Counted from the stretch's first letter, positions 1 through 6,380 are shown. The stretch is DNA of 7,493 nt from Candidatus Fermentibacterota bacterium (GCA_030607835.1 JAUWJE010000086.1:1-7493), one strand, 5' to 3'. Numbers and translations: made by a program. The notes: generated from the sequence alone by a model not told the origin.

Positions 1-1
1 A

Positions 2-232
2 GCTCTCAGGAAACTATGTGATCTACTTGCGATTGACCCTTCAGAGGTTCTGTTCATTGGTGATGGGCTTCTGGATTTACCCGCAATTATATTTGCCGGA
101 ATTGGAGCATGTCCGGCTGATGCGCATCCATCTGTAAAGGCTGAATGTGATATTGTGACATCAAACGCAGGTGGTGAAGGAGCTGTAAGGGAGATTGTAG
201 ACATGCTGCTGGAGAGCCGGAAAAATGTCTGA
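2..232 (+). CDS. kdsC: 3-deoxy-D-manno-octulosonate 8-phosphate phosphatase, C-terminal part (KdsC)
   Basis: This is the last 76 residues of a HAD-superfamily phosphatase whose 5' end lies outside the window. KdsC removes phosphate from Kdo-8-phosphate to give free Kdo, the sugar that joins lipid A to the LPS core, and acts in the cytosol. The visible part has HAD motif IV as FIGDGLLDLP (local residues 18-27), then PADAHP and GGEGAVREIVDMLL, which closely follow the C-terminal pattern of KdsC enzymes. The usual GDD is GDG here, but the two acids of the motif (D21 and D25) remain, so loss of activity is not implied. The lysine/aspartate nucleophile region cannot be seen. The stop codon overlaps the kdsD start by 8 bases (225-232), so the two consecutive Kdo-pathway genes are probably translationally coupled. 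Confidence 0.9.
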   Translation, partial: ALRKLCDLLAIDPSEVLFIGDGLLDLPAIIFAGIGACPADAHPSVKAECDIVTSNAGGEGAVREIVDMLLESRKNV

Positions 233-1184
233 TCTATATAAAGAAGCTTTAAGAGTGCTTAAAATAGAAATTGAGTGGCTGGAGGCTACAGGTGTTCTTA
301 TCAGAGAGGCTTTTTCAGAAGCTGTTTTAACACTCGCTTCCGCAAAAGGCAAAATTGTGATCTGCGGGATGGGCAAGTCCGGGCATGTTGGAAAGAAGAT
401 CGCCGCAACCATGACGAGTACCGGAAGTCCTGCCTACTTTCTTCACCCGTCAGAGGGGATTCATGGAGATCTTGGACTCCTTCAGAAGGGCGATGTCGCC
501 CTTGTACTTTCGAAAAGTGGAGAAACAGAGGAAATAGCTCTGCTTCTCCCATGTTTCGCACACCTGGATATTCCTATCGTAGCGATTACTTCTTCAAGGG
601 ATTCATTACTTTCTCGTGCAGCCGCAGTTACTCTTCCGCTTCCTGATCTTCAGGAAGCCTGTCCTCACAATCTGGCTCCTACGGCAAGCACTACGGCTAC
701 TATGGCACTGGGCGATGCTCTTGCAATGGCACTTCTTCGTCAGAAGAATTTCTCCCCTGATGATTTCGCCCTGGTTCATCCAGGAGGAACGCTTGGTAGG
801 AAATTGCTCACTCGCGTAAGTGACCTGATGGACAATGATTCCCTTCCAGAAATTTCCGAATCAGCGCCGCTCACCGATGCAGTTGCCTTGATGACAGCCC
901 ACAGGGGAGTGTGCTATTCAACCGGTAAAGATGGTAAATTGACTGGTATCTTCGTCTACGGTGACCTTGGAAGACTGATGAAGAACCGCGAGAATATTCT
1001 GAATCTTCAGCTTGGTGATGTGCTGATAAGGAAACCGGTCACATGTAATGAAAACGAACTTGCTTCAATCGCGGTTTCCAGAATGGAAGAACACGGAATC
1101 ACAAGCCTTGTTGCCCTGAATACAGAAGGAAGACCCATAGGAATACTCTTCCTGCATGATGCTCTTCGGGCCGGCTTGAAATAG
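225..1184 (+). CDS. kdsD: D-arabinose 5-phosphate isomerase (KdsD/KpsF family)
   Basis: The product (319 residues) converts D-ribulose 5-phosphate to D-arabinose 5-phosphate, the first committed precursor of Kdo. It has the standard layout: an N-terminal SIS sugar-isomerase domain (about residues 35-170) and two CBS domains (about 200-255 and 265-319). Family signatures are clear: GMGKSGHVGKK (48-58), HPSEGIHGDLG (74-84), LSKSGETEE (95-103), APTASTTATMALGDALA (151-167) and the histidine of VHPGGTLGRKLL (184-195). Length agrees with E. coli KdsD/GutQ (about 320-330). The ATG at 225 is chosen because it gives the normal N-terminus, overlaps the kdsC stop, and follows a purine-rich GGAGAG at 211-216. 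A GutQ or KpsF paralogue has the same fold, but position next to kdsC and the lpt genes supports the housekeeping LPS role. Confidence 0.95.
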   Translation: MSDLYKEALRVLKIEIEWLEATGVLIREAFSEAVLTLASAKGKIVICGMGKSGHVGKKIAATMTSTGSPAYFLHPSEGIHGDLGLLQKGDVALVLSKSGETEEIALLLPCFAHLDIPIVAITSSRDSLLSRAAAVTLPLPDLQEACPHNLAPTASTTATMALGDALAMALLRQKNFSPDDFALVHPGGTLGRKLLTRVSDLMDNDSLPEISESAPLTDAVALMTAHRGVCYSTGKDGKLTGIFVYGDLGRLMKNRENILNLQLGDVLIRKPVTCNENELASIAVSRMEEHGITSLVALNTEGRPIGILFLHDALRAGLK

Positions 1185-1192
1185 ATCATTCA

Positions 1193-2104
1193 ATGAAATC
1201 ACGACTTCCTTTCCGTCATATGAGGCACTCGCTGGAACTGCCCCTCGCGAAGCTGATTGTTTTTATCGCTTCAGTTGTTCCGAGAAAGCTGATCTGGATC
1301 ATAGCCGGTATGCTGGGATTTCTAGCATCGCTTGTTCCCGGTAAGTCCTCAAGAATATTCAGAATCAACAGACGGCACATCATGAAACCCTGCGGTTTGA
1401 ATGTGCGTCTGAGTACTGTGTACCGGAATCTGATTGCCGGGATGCTGGAATTTTTCCATCTGTCGGGAAAGTCCGATGATGAATTTAATAAAGCAGTGGA
1501 AGTGCGCGGTGCCGGGAATATGGAAATGGCACTATCCTCCGGCAAAGGAGCTATAGCGATAACAGCTCACTATTCAGCATGGGAATTGATACCACGAGCA
1601 GTGAAGCTGCTTGGTCATCGAGTGGGTGTTGTCTCACGGAAGCTTGCTCACAGGGAAACATCAGAATACTTTGATCGTCTCAGGAAAAAGCATGATGTCT
1701 CGCTTGTTGACAGGAGCAGCAGTATTATGAAGCTCATGCATGTATTGCGCGAGAATACTGCAGTAGGTATTTTGATTGACCAGGATACATTGGGTGTGGA
1801 AAGTGAGTTTGTTGACTTTCTTGGACTTCCGGCGAGAACACCGGTTGGTCCCGCTCAGCTGGCAATAAGATTCGGAATTCCTGTTCTGACTCTTCATATT
1901 GCCAGGAAGAGAAACGGAAGATATATCCTTACTATCGACGAACCACTGGTACTATCAGATTACTCCGGAGATAATGGGTATCTTGAACTTACAGCTGATC
2001 TTACCGGAAGGATTGAGGAGTGGATACGTGAAGACCCGCATCAATGGATCTGGATTCATGAACGTTGGGCTCGTCGTCCTGGCTGGGCTCCTGGCCTGCG
2101 GTAA
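1193..2104 (+). CDS. Lipid A biosynthesis lauroyl/myristoyl acyltransferase family protein (LpxL/HtrB-like)
   Basis: The product (303 residues) belongs to the LpxL/LpxM family (PF03279 type), which adds secondary acyl chains to Kdo-lipid A at the cytoplasmic face of the inner membrane. A hydrophobic N-terminal stretch (about residues 18-49) would anchor it. The catalytic HX4E motif is H126-YSAW-E131. Further family marks are the DQD at about 200, FVDFLGLPARTPVGPAQLA (a canonical FFG...A.LA block) and WIWIHERW near the C-terminus. Acyl-chain specificity cannot be read from sequence, so no lpxL or lpxM symbol is assigned. It starts 8 bases after kdsD with little Shine-Dalgarno signal, so re-initiation from kdsD is likely. 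Its last 77 bases also encode the beginning of lptC. Placement between the Kdo genes and lptC fits assembly of Kdo-lipid A before export. Confidence 0.9.
   Translation: MKSRLPFRHMRHSLELPLAKLIVFIASVVPRKLIWIIAGMLGFLASLVPGKSSRIFRINRRHIMKPCGLNVRLSTVYRNLIAGMLEFFHLSGKSDDEFNKAVEVRGAGNMEMALSSGKGAIAITAHYSAWELIPRAVKLLGHRVGVVSRKLAHRETSEYFDRLRKKHDVSLVDRSSSIMKLMHVLRENTAVGILIDQDTLGVESEFVDFLGLPARTPVGPAQLAIRFGIPVLTLHIARKRNGRYILTIDEPLVLSDYSGDNGYLELTADLTGRIEEWIREDPHQWIWIHERWARRPGWAPGLR
2015..2020 (+). promoter_or_regulatory. Shine-Dalgarno sequence for lptC
   Basis: GAGGAG lies 7 bases before the GTG at 2028, inside the acyltransferase coding sequence. It supports GTG 2028 rather than ATG 2058 as the lptC start, because the ATG has only weak purine runs upstream. 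Confidence 0.65.
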
Positions 2105-2597
2105 ACCTGCTCCGGTGGAAATGGATCCTGATCGGGAGCCAATCCAGAACGTGGAGAATTTCACCCTTGTTCAATCGCTCGAGGGGAATCGTTCCTGGCG
2201 TCTGGTTAGTGATGAAGCTGTTTATGCAGAGGGCGACAGGCTTCTTCTGATCAATGGCGTTAATCTGACATTTTTCGAGGAGGATATTCCTGTCACCATC
2301 CTGACTGGTGATTCCGGGCGCGTTGAACTGCAATCAGGACTGATGAGAATATGGGGTCATGTGAATGCACGGACAAACGATGACAGGCATCTTTCGACTG
2401 AGGAAATTATCTGGAATGACGAAATGGGGGTTTTCCATAGTGACTGTCTCGTGGTGCTGACTATCCCTGATTCTACTGGAGAAACAATTCTGTCGGGGAT
2501 GGGAGTTGATCTGGATATAAGTCTTGGTGCAGCAGAAGGGGTTGATATTGAAGAAAGTTTCACTGCGGTTTATTCCGGCGAGATTGATCTCGAATAG
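2028..2597 (+). CDS. lptC: LPS export ABC transporter periplasmic protein LptC, predicted lipoprotein
   Basis: LptC takes LPS from the inner-membrane LptBFG extractor and passes it to LptA. From GTG 2028 the protein has 189 residues: a basic n-region (K2, R4), a hydrophobic core and the lipobox LLAC, with the predicted lipidated cysteine at residue 24. The mature part is a small beta-rich domain of the LptC type. It includes LSTEEIIWNDEMGVFHSD (about 122-139) and a later G.G..D motif (SGMGVDLDISLG), typical of the C-terminal half of the family. An alternative start is ATG 2058 (179 residues), but that leaves a very short signal peptide with no positive charge. The gene overlaps the acyltransferase by 77 bases and lptA by about 50. 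E. coli LptC is instead held by a single transmembrane helix. Family identity is likely though the sequence is diverged; order next to lptA and lptB strengthens it. Confidence 0.82.
   Translation: MKTRINGSGFMNVGLVVLAGLLACGKPAPVEMDPDREPIQNVENFTLVQSLEGNRSWRLVSDEAVYAEGDRLLLINGVNLTFFEEDIPVTILTGDSGRVELQSGLMRIWGHVNARTNDDRHLSTEEIIWNDEMGVFHSDCLVVLTIPDSTGETILSGMGVDLDISLGAAEGVDIEESFTAVYSGEIDLE
2536..2541 (+). promoter_or_regulatory. Shine-Dalgarno sequence for lptA
   Basis: AAGGGG lies 6 bases before the TTG at 2548, within the end of lptC. It is the main reason for choosing TTG 2548; no ATG is available upstream of the signal-peptide core. Confidence 0.55.
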
Positions 2598-3642
2598 GCT
2601 TGTACTGCTGGTCTCCACATCTGTCATGGGTGCGGGAGTATTCACTGCGACAGCCGACAGGGCGGTTGCAAGGGAACTTGAATCCGGTGAAGTAATCCTT
2701 GATCTGGCGCAGAATGTGGTTGTAACCGATGGAGAGGTAACAGTCAGTTCCGACAGTGCCACTGTCTGGCAGGATTCCGGAAACGCTCTGTTTCTAGGTA
2801 ATGTAATCGTCCTCATGGATACACTTACCGGTACTTCCGAATACCTTGAATATCTAAAGGATGCTGGAATGGTAACCATGATTGGGGATGTAGTCCTTAC
2901 TGACGGTGAGACAGTTGTTGAAGCTGAAGAGGTTGTGTATTTCCGCAGCTCAGCCAAGGCAACTGCAAAGGGAAATGTGATAATGAGCTGTCCATGGTTC
3001 GGACAGGTAGAGGGACAGTATGCACTGTATGACAGAGAGAGAGGCAGTCTATTTGTAACTGTCGATCCTGTTCTACAAAGGGTGGAAGATGGAGACACTC
3101 TCACTGTTACTGCTGATCGACTCGAATTCTTTCTGGAGGATAACAGTGCTGAAGCTCAGGGAAATGTTTTTGTCTCAATGCCTGAAATGAATTTCACTTC
3201 TTCATCCGAATACCTCAGGTATTTTGGTGATGAAGACCGTTTTGAGCTGTTCGGTTCTCCGGTTCTCCTCTTTGAGGAGGGAGATATGTCAGGAGACTGG
3301 ATGGAAATACTTCTGGAATCCTCCGGTGATCCTGAATCCGTGAGGATTGAAGGAGACGCATCAGGATATTTTCATGATTCCGGTGTTGATCCCCCGGCTG
3401 AAACCTGGTTTTCCTCGGAAAGAGCGTTTTTTTCTTTTGAGGACAGTGAGCCAGACTCAGTGAATCTGACTGGATTCGCTTCTCTGACGATGAAATCAGG
3501 AGGAGAAGCAGCTTCAAGGGATGAGATGAATACTGTACGTGGGAATACTTTTGTTATAAGATTTGAAGACGGCACTGCAATCGAGGTATTAGTATCCGGT
3601 TCAGTAACTGGAACATACAGCTACCGCGGAGGTAATCAGTGA
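2548..3642 (+). CDS. lptA: LptA/OstA-like periplasmic LPS transport protein, extended form
   Basis: From TTG 2548 the protein has 364 residues. The start MKKVSLRF..., a hydrophobic stretch (about 18-34) and a likely signal-peptidase site after ATA (34-36) or AVA (39-41) indicate export to the periplasm. The rest is a beta-rich OstA-type domain (LptA or N-terminal LptD fold) that would form the bridge carrying LPS to the outer membrane. G-N/D-V-like turns recur at residues 55, 84, 113, 142, about 172, 205, 236, 269, 309 and 351, as expected for stacked rungs of a beta-jellyroll. It is about twice as long as E. coli LptA (185 residues) and very acidic (by hand count about 60 Asp/Glu against 18 Lys/Arg after the signal peptide). 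Only the LptA-like part is present, with no LptD barrel. TTG 2524 is a longer, less likely start. It overlaps lptC by 50 bases and lptB by 4. Confidence 0.8.
   Translation: MKKVSLRFIPARLISNRLVLLVSTSVMGAGVFTATADRAVARELESGEVILDLAQNVVVTDGEVTVSSDSATVWQDSGNALFLGNVIVLMDTLTGTSEYLEYLKDAGMVTMIGDVVLTDGETVVEAEEVVYFRSSAKATAKGNVIMSCPWFGQVEGQYALYDRERGSLFVTVDPVLQRVEDGDTLTVTADRLEFFLEDNSAEAQGNVFVSMPEMNFTSSSEYLRYFGDEDRFELFGSPVLLFEEGDMSGDWMEILLESSGDPESVRIEGDASGYFHDSGVDPPAETWFSSERAFFSFEDSEPDSVNLTGFASLTMKSGGEAASRDEMNTVRGNTFVIRFEDGTAIEVLVSGSVTGTYSYRGGNQ
2710..3624 (+). repeat. Degenerate protein-level repeat (about 29-42 residues per unit) within lptA
   Basis: The translated lptA shows a repeated turn of the form G/Q-N/D/S-V or P-V. 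The first four units are exactly 29 residues apart (residues 55, 84, 113, 142). Later ones are about 30-33 apart (about 172, 205, 236, 269), and the last two are more widely spaced (309, 351). This is structural repetition of the beta-rung type; the DNA is not a tandem repeat. Confidence 0.6.
3628..3632 (+). promoter_or_regulatory. Shine-Dalgarno sequence for lptB
   Basis: GGAGG lies 6 bases before the GTG at 3639, whose last bases form the lptA stop (GTGA overlap). A second in-frame start, ATG 3660, also has a GGAG (3652-3655) just upstream, so the N-terminus is not fully certain. Confidence 0.65.
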
Positions 3643-4391
3643 CTGAAAGCCGGAGAACTATGAACAAGATAATGGTCCTGAGAACTGAGAATCTTGTTAA
3701 GAGATACAGGAAGCGACCGGTTGTGAACGGCGTATCTCTTACTGTCGAAAGAGGAGAAATAGTAGGACTTCTTGGTCCGAATGGAGCGGGGAAGACCACC
3801 ACTTTCAATCAGATCGTCGGTTTCATTCGACCAGACTCCGGTGATGTCTATATGGATAAAATCATCATCACACATCTGCCGATGTATAAAAGATGCCGGC
3901 TTGGAATTGGTTATCTGCCGCAGGAATCCAGTGTATTCAGGAAAATGACTGTTTCGGATAATCTGATGAGTATTCTGGAAACCATGAAGCTGGGAAAAAA
4001 AGAACGAAAAAAAAGGTTATCCAAACTTCTTTCGGATCTGGGTCTGGAGAGGGTTGCGGATCAGAAAGCCTTTACACTGTCAGGAGGAGAGAGAAGACGT
4101 GTTGAGATAGCACGCGCTCTTGTAACAGAACCAGCTTTCCTTCTTCTTGATGAACCCTTCGCGGGGATAGATCCTATAGCGGTTGATGATATTCAGAGCA
4201 TTGTAAGAAACCTCAGAACAAAAGGTCTTGGTATCCTGATAACAGATCACAATGTAAGAGAAACGCTTGAAATTACTGACAGGGCTTACATAATGTACGA
4301 TGGGAAAATACTAATCTCCGGTTCAGCCGGGGAACTTGCTGAAGATCCCGAAGCAAGAAAAATCTACCTTGGTGAAAGGTTCAAGCTCTAG
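3639..4391 (+). CDS. lptB: LPS export ABC transporter ATP-binding protein LptB
   Basis: This cytoplasmic ATPase (250 residues from GTG 3639, 243 from ATG 3660) powers the LptBFG complex that extracts LPS from the inner membrane. All ABC ATPase elements are intact: Walker A GPNGAGKTT (46-54), Q-loop YLPQE (92-96), signature LSGGERRRVEIARAL (147-161), Walker B FLLLDEP (167-173), D-loop AGIDP (175-179) and the H-loop histidine of ITDHNVRETL (H204). ITDHNVRETL and the C-terminal KIYLGERFKL are typical of LptB rather than of branched-chain amino acid ABC proteins, the closest relatives. The permease genes lptF and lptG are not in this window and are often elsewhere. It overlaps lptA by 4 bases (GTGA) and stops 1 base before rpoN. 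A7 and A8 runs at 3995-4014 encode a lysine-rich stretch without breaking the frame. Confidence 0.96.
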   Translation: MTESRRTMNKIMVLRTENLVKRYRKRPVVNGVSLTVERGEIVGLLGPNGAGKTTTFNQIVGFIRPDSGDVYMDKIIITHLPMYKRCRLGIGYLPQESSVFRKMTVSDNLMSILETMKLGKKERKKRLSKLLSDLGLERVADQKAFTLSGGERRRVEIARALVTEPAFLLLDEPFAGIDPIAVDDIQSIVRNLRTKGLGILITDHNVRETLEITDRAYIMYDGKILISGSAGELAEDPEARKIYLGERFKL

Positions 4392-4392
4392 T

Positions 4393-5832
4393 ATGCCTGA
4401 ACTCAAAATGAATCAGAACCTGAAGCTGGTTCAAACCCAGAAGCTTGTTCTGACACAGAAGATAAGACAGGCTCTCGAGATTCTTCAATTACCTTCAATC
4501 GATCTTGAAAACCTCATTAGGAAGGAGCTTCAGGAGAATCCTCTCCTTGAAAAGGAAGTAAATCAACAGAAGGAACCGGAGAAAACGGCTGAAGACGAAT
4601 CTCAGAACTCCGAGGCAGATTCATGGGATGAAGAACCATCCAGGAGTGACAGCGTGGAATCCGATCCACTGGATATCCTCAAGCGCATTGAGGAGCACAC
4701 GGGCGAGTATACACCAAGCTCCCGGCAGACTGATGATGACTCATGGATACCTGAACCTCCAAGTGAACCTACGCTCTCCGAATATCTTCTTCAGCAGGTT
4801 TATGCGCTCATGCTTCCAAGTGATGTTGAAGATGCTGTAGTTTACATAGTCTATTCTCTGAACAGGCATGGACTGCTCTTTCTGACAGAACATGAACTCG
4901 AAGCCGGCTGGGACGGCAAGCCTGAATTACTGACCAGGGCAATTGAGGTCGTTAAATCTCTTGAGCCTACAGGTGTTGGCGCCGGAAGTGAAGTTGAAGC
5001 ACTGGAGATGCAGTTGATAGAGATGGGATACACAACTGACAGTCTTGAATGTCGAATAATAACCACTCATTTTGATGAGATGACGGAGAAAAAGATAAAA
5101 CAGATTGCCGGTGCAGAAAACGTTTCACCGCATGTAGTACAGGAAGCAATTGACAGAATCTCCATTATGAATCCATGGCCGGGGAATGAGTTTTCATCCA
5201 GCGCCAATGCCGCTATCATACCTGATATCATAATCATCAGAGTTGAGGACCATTTTGAAGCTGTTCTGAATGACAACAGATTTCCGAGATTGATGATATC
5301 CGCGAGGAACAGACAGATCCTTGAATCTCCCAACACTCCTCCGAAGGAGAAAGAGTATGTGGTTAAGAAATTTCAGAAAGCATCCTGGTTCATTAAGGCG
5401 ATCGCGCAGCGCCAGGAGACCGTAACAAGAATCGGGAATTTCCTCGCGGAGTATCAGAGCGATTTCTTTGAGCACGGGATTGAGGGTCTTAGGCCACTCA
5501 CACTGCAGATTGTGGCGGACGCTCTAGGATACAATCAATCGACTATCAGCAGGGCCATCAATGGTAAATACCTGCAGTCACCCAGGGGTATTTATAAAAT
5601 TCGTTTCTTCTTCAGCAGAGCTCTCCCAGGTGAGGGTGGAGACATATCCAGCAGATCTGTGAAAGATGAACTGAAGAAACTTATTAGACTGGAAGACAAG
5701 AAGAAACCTCTTTCAGACGCAAAACTTGTCCTGGCGCTTGAGGCTCTGGGTATAAGAGTAAAAAGACGAACCGTGGCCAATTACCGGTTAGATATGAATA
5801 TCCCATCCGCGAGACAGAGAAGAAGATACTGA
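4393..5832 (+). CDS. rpoN: RNA polymerase sigma-54 factor RpoN
   Basis: The product (479 residues, close to the E. coli length of 477) directs RNA polymerase to -24/-12 promoters that need an enhancer-binding ATPase. In order it shows: the Gln/Leu-rich activator-interacting region I (1-53, with LKLVQTQKLVLTQKIRQAL and LQENPLLE), an acidic linker (about 55-115), the core-binding domain (about 120-310, with LEPTGVGA and PWPGNEF), the helix-turn-helix region LTLQIVADALGYNQSTISR (about 369-387) followed by KYLQSPRG, and the C-terminal RpoN box KRRTVANYRL (about 457-466). The canonical box is ARRTVAKYRE, so three positions differ. ATG 4393, one base after lptB, gives the family N-terminus; its nearest purine run (AAAGG, 4375-4379) is rather far upstream, suggesting coupling to lptB. 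Following lptB is the usual arrangement in many Gram-negatives. No enhancer-binding protein gene is present here. Confidence 0.96.
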   Translation: MPELKMNQNLKLVQTQKLVLTQKIRQALEILQLPSIDLENLIRKELQENPLLEKEVNQQKEPEKTAEDESQNSEADSWDEEPSRSDSVESDPLDILKRIEEHTGEYTPSSRQTDDDSWIPEPPSEPTLSEYLLQQVYALMLPSDVEDAVVYIVYSLNRHGLLFLTEHELEAGWDGKPELLTRAIEVVKSLEPTGVGAGSEVEALEMQLIEMGYTTDSLECRIITTHFDEMTEKKIKQIAGAENVSPHVVQEAIDRISIMNPWPGNEFSSSANAAIIPDIIIIRVEDHFEAVLNDNRFPRLMISARNRQILESPNTPPKEKEYVVKKFQKASWFIKAIAQRQETVTRIGNFLAEYQSDFFEHGIEGLRPLTLQIVADALGYNQSTISRAINGKYLQSPRGIYKIRFFFSRALPGEGGDISSRSVKDELKKLIRLEDKKKPLSDAKLVLALEALGIRVKRRTVANYRLDMNIPSARQRRRY

Positions 5833-5843
5833 TCACTGATAAG

Positions 5844-5848
5844 GGAGG
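5844..5848 (+). promoter_or_regulatory. Strong Shine-Dalgarno sequence for the adenosine-specific kinase gene
   Basis: GGAGG within AAGGGAGGAA lies 5 bases before ATG 5854. It is the best ribosome binding site in the window and suggests efficient initiation independent of rpoN. Confidence 0.75.
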
Positions 5849-5853
5849 AAGCA

Positions 5854-6345
5854 ATGAATGACTTTTCAATGGAAATACTTCAGCTTGAATATCCTGAAGG
5901 CTGTAACATCATCCTGGGGCAGTCTCATTTCATCAAAACAGTTGAAGATCTGTATGAAGCAATCATCGGAACTGTTCCTGGATCAGAGTTCGGACTTGCC
6001 TTTTCCGAAGCGTCAGGTCTCAGACTTGTCAGGAGTGATGGAACAAACCTTGAACTGAAATCTATTGCTGAGAAGAACCTTCTTAAACTTGGCTGCGGAC
6101 ATACTTTCATGATCGTGCTGTCCAAGGTTTTCCCAATACAGATTCTCAATCAGGTAAAAAACGTTCCGGAGGTCTGCAGAATCTATTGTGCCACCGGAAA
6201 CCCAGTTCAGGTGATCGTCGCCCGGTCAGATCAGGGCGGTGGTGTAATGGGGGTTATCGACGGTGAACCTCCATTTGCTGTTGAGATAGCGGAGGACATA
6301 GAGAACCGCCTGCAGCTCCTTCAGAAAATCGGATACAAACGGTAG
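5854..6345 (+). CDS. Adenosine-specific kinase family protein (PF04008 / former DUF355 type)
   Basis: The product (163 residues, typical of the family) is a single small cytoplasmic domain. Its C-terminal two thirds match the conserved pattern I recall for this family: FGLAFSEASG (46-55), GCGHTFMIVL (80-89), KNVPEVCRIYCATGNPVQVI (102-121), QGGGVMGVIDG (127-137) and a final KIGYKR. The family is known mostly from archaea and thermophilic bacteria; a Pyrobaculum member was described from structure and biochemistry as an adenosine-specific kinase, but the physiological role is poorly understood. Function here is inferred from family only. It starts 21 bases after rpoN with its own strong ribosome binding site and is probably the last gene of the operon, in the place where proteobacteria usually have the hibernation factor gene hpf. 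It faces the minus-strand SDR gene tail-to-tail. Confidence 0.85.
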   Translation: MNDFSMEILQLEYPEGCNIILGQSHFIKTVEDLYEAIIGTVPGSEFGLAFSEASGLRLVRSDGTNLELKSIAEKNLLKLGCGHTFMIVLSKVFPIQILNQVKNVPEVCRIYCATGNPVQVIVARSDQGGGVMGVIDGEPPFAVEIAEDIENRLQLLQKIGYKR

Positions 6346-6380
6346 CATAGACTGATGTGAAATTCGCAGATTAGTTGTTA

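Noticed and set aside
703..718. Possible sigma-54 promoter (TGGCAC) inside kdsD
   Set aside because: The -24-like half is present, but the required TTGC-type -12 element is absent, and it lies within a conserved coding stretch. A second TGGCAC about 25 bases downstream fails in the same way.
1661..1897. Minus-strand open frame of 78 residues within the acyltransferase gene
   Set aside because: No domain and no ribosome binding context, and it lies fully opposite a gene with intact catalytic motifs.
2334..3104. Long open frame (256 residues) on the minus strand, antisense to lptC/lptA
   Set aside because: Ser/Thr-rich with no recognisable domain, and it lies opposite two well-supported genes; its length is explained by the base pattern of the acidic lptA coding strand.
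4336..4392. Upstream extension of rpoN into lptB
   Set aside because: It adds 19 residues not typical of RpoN before the normal N-terminus; ATG 4393 gives the expected length and region I.
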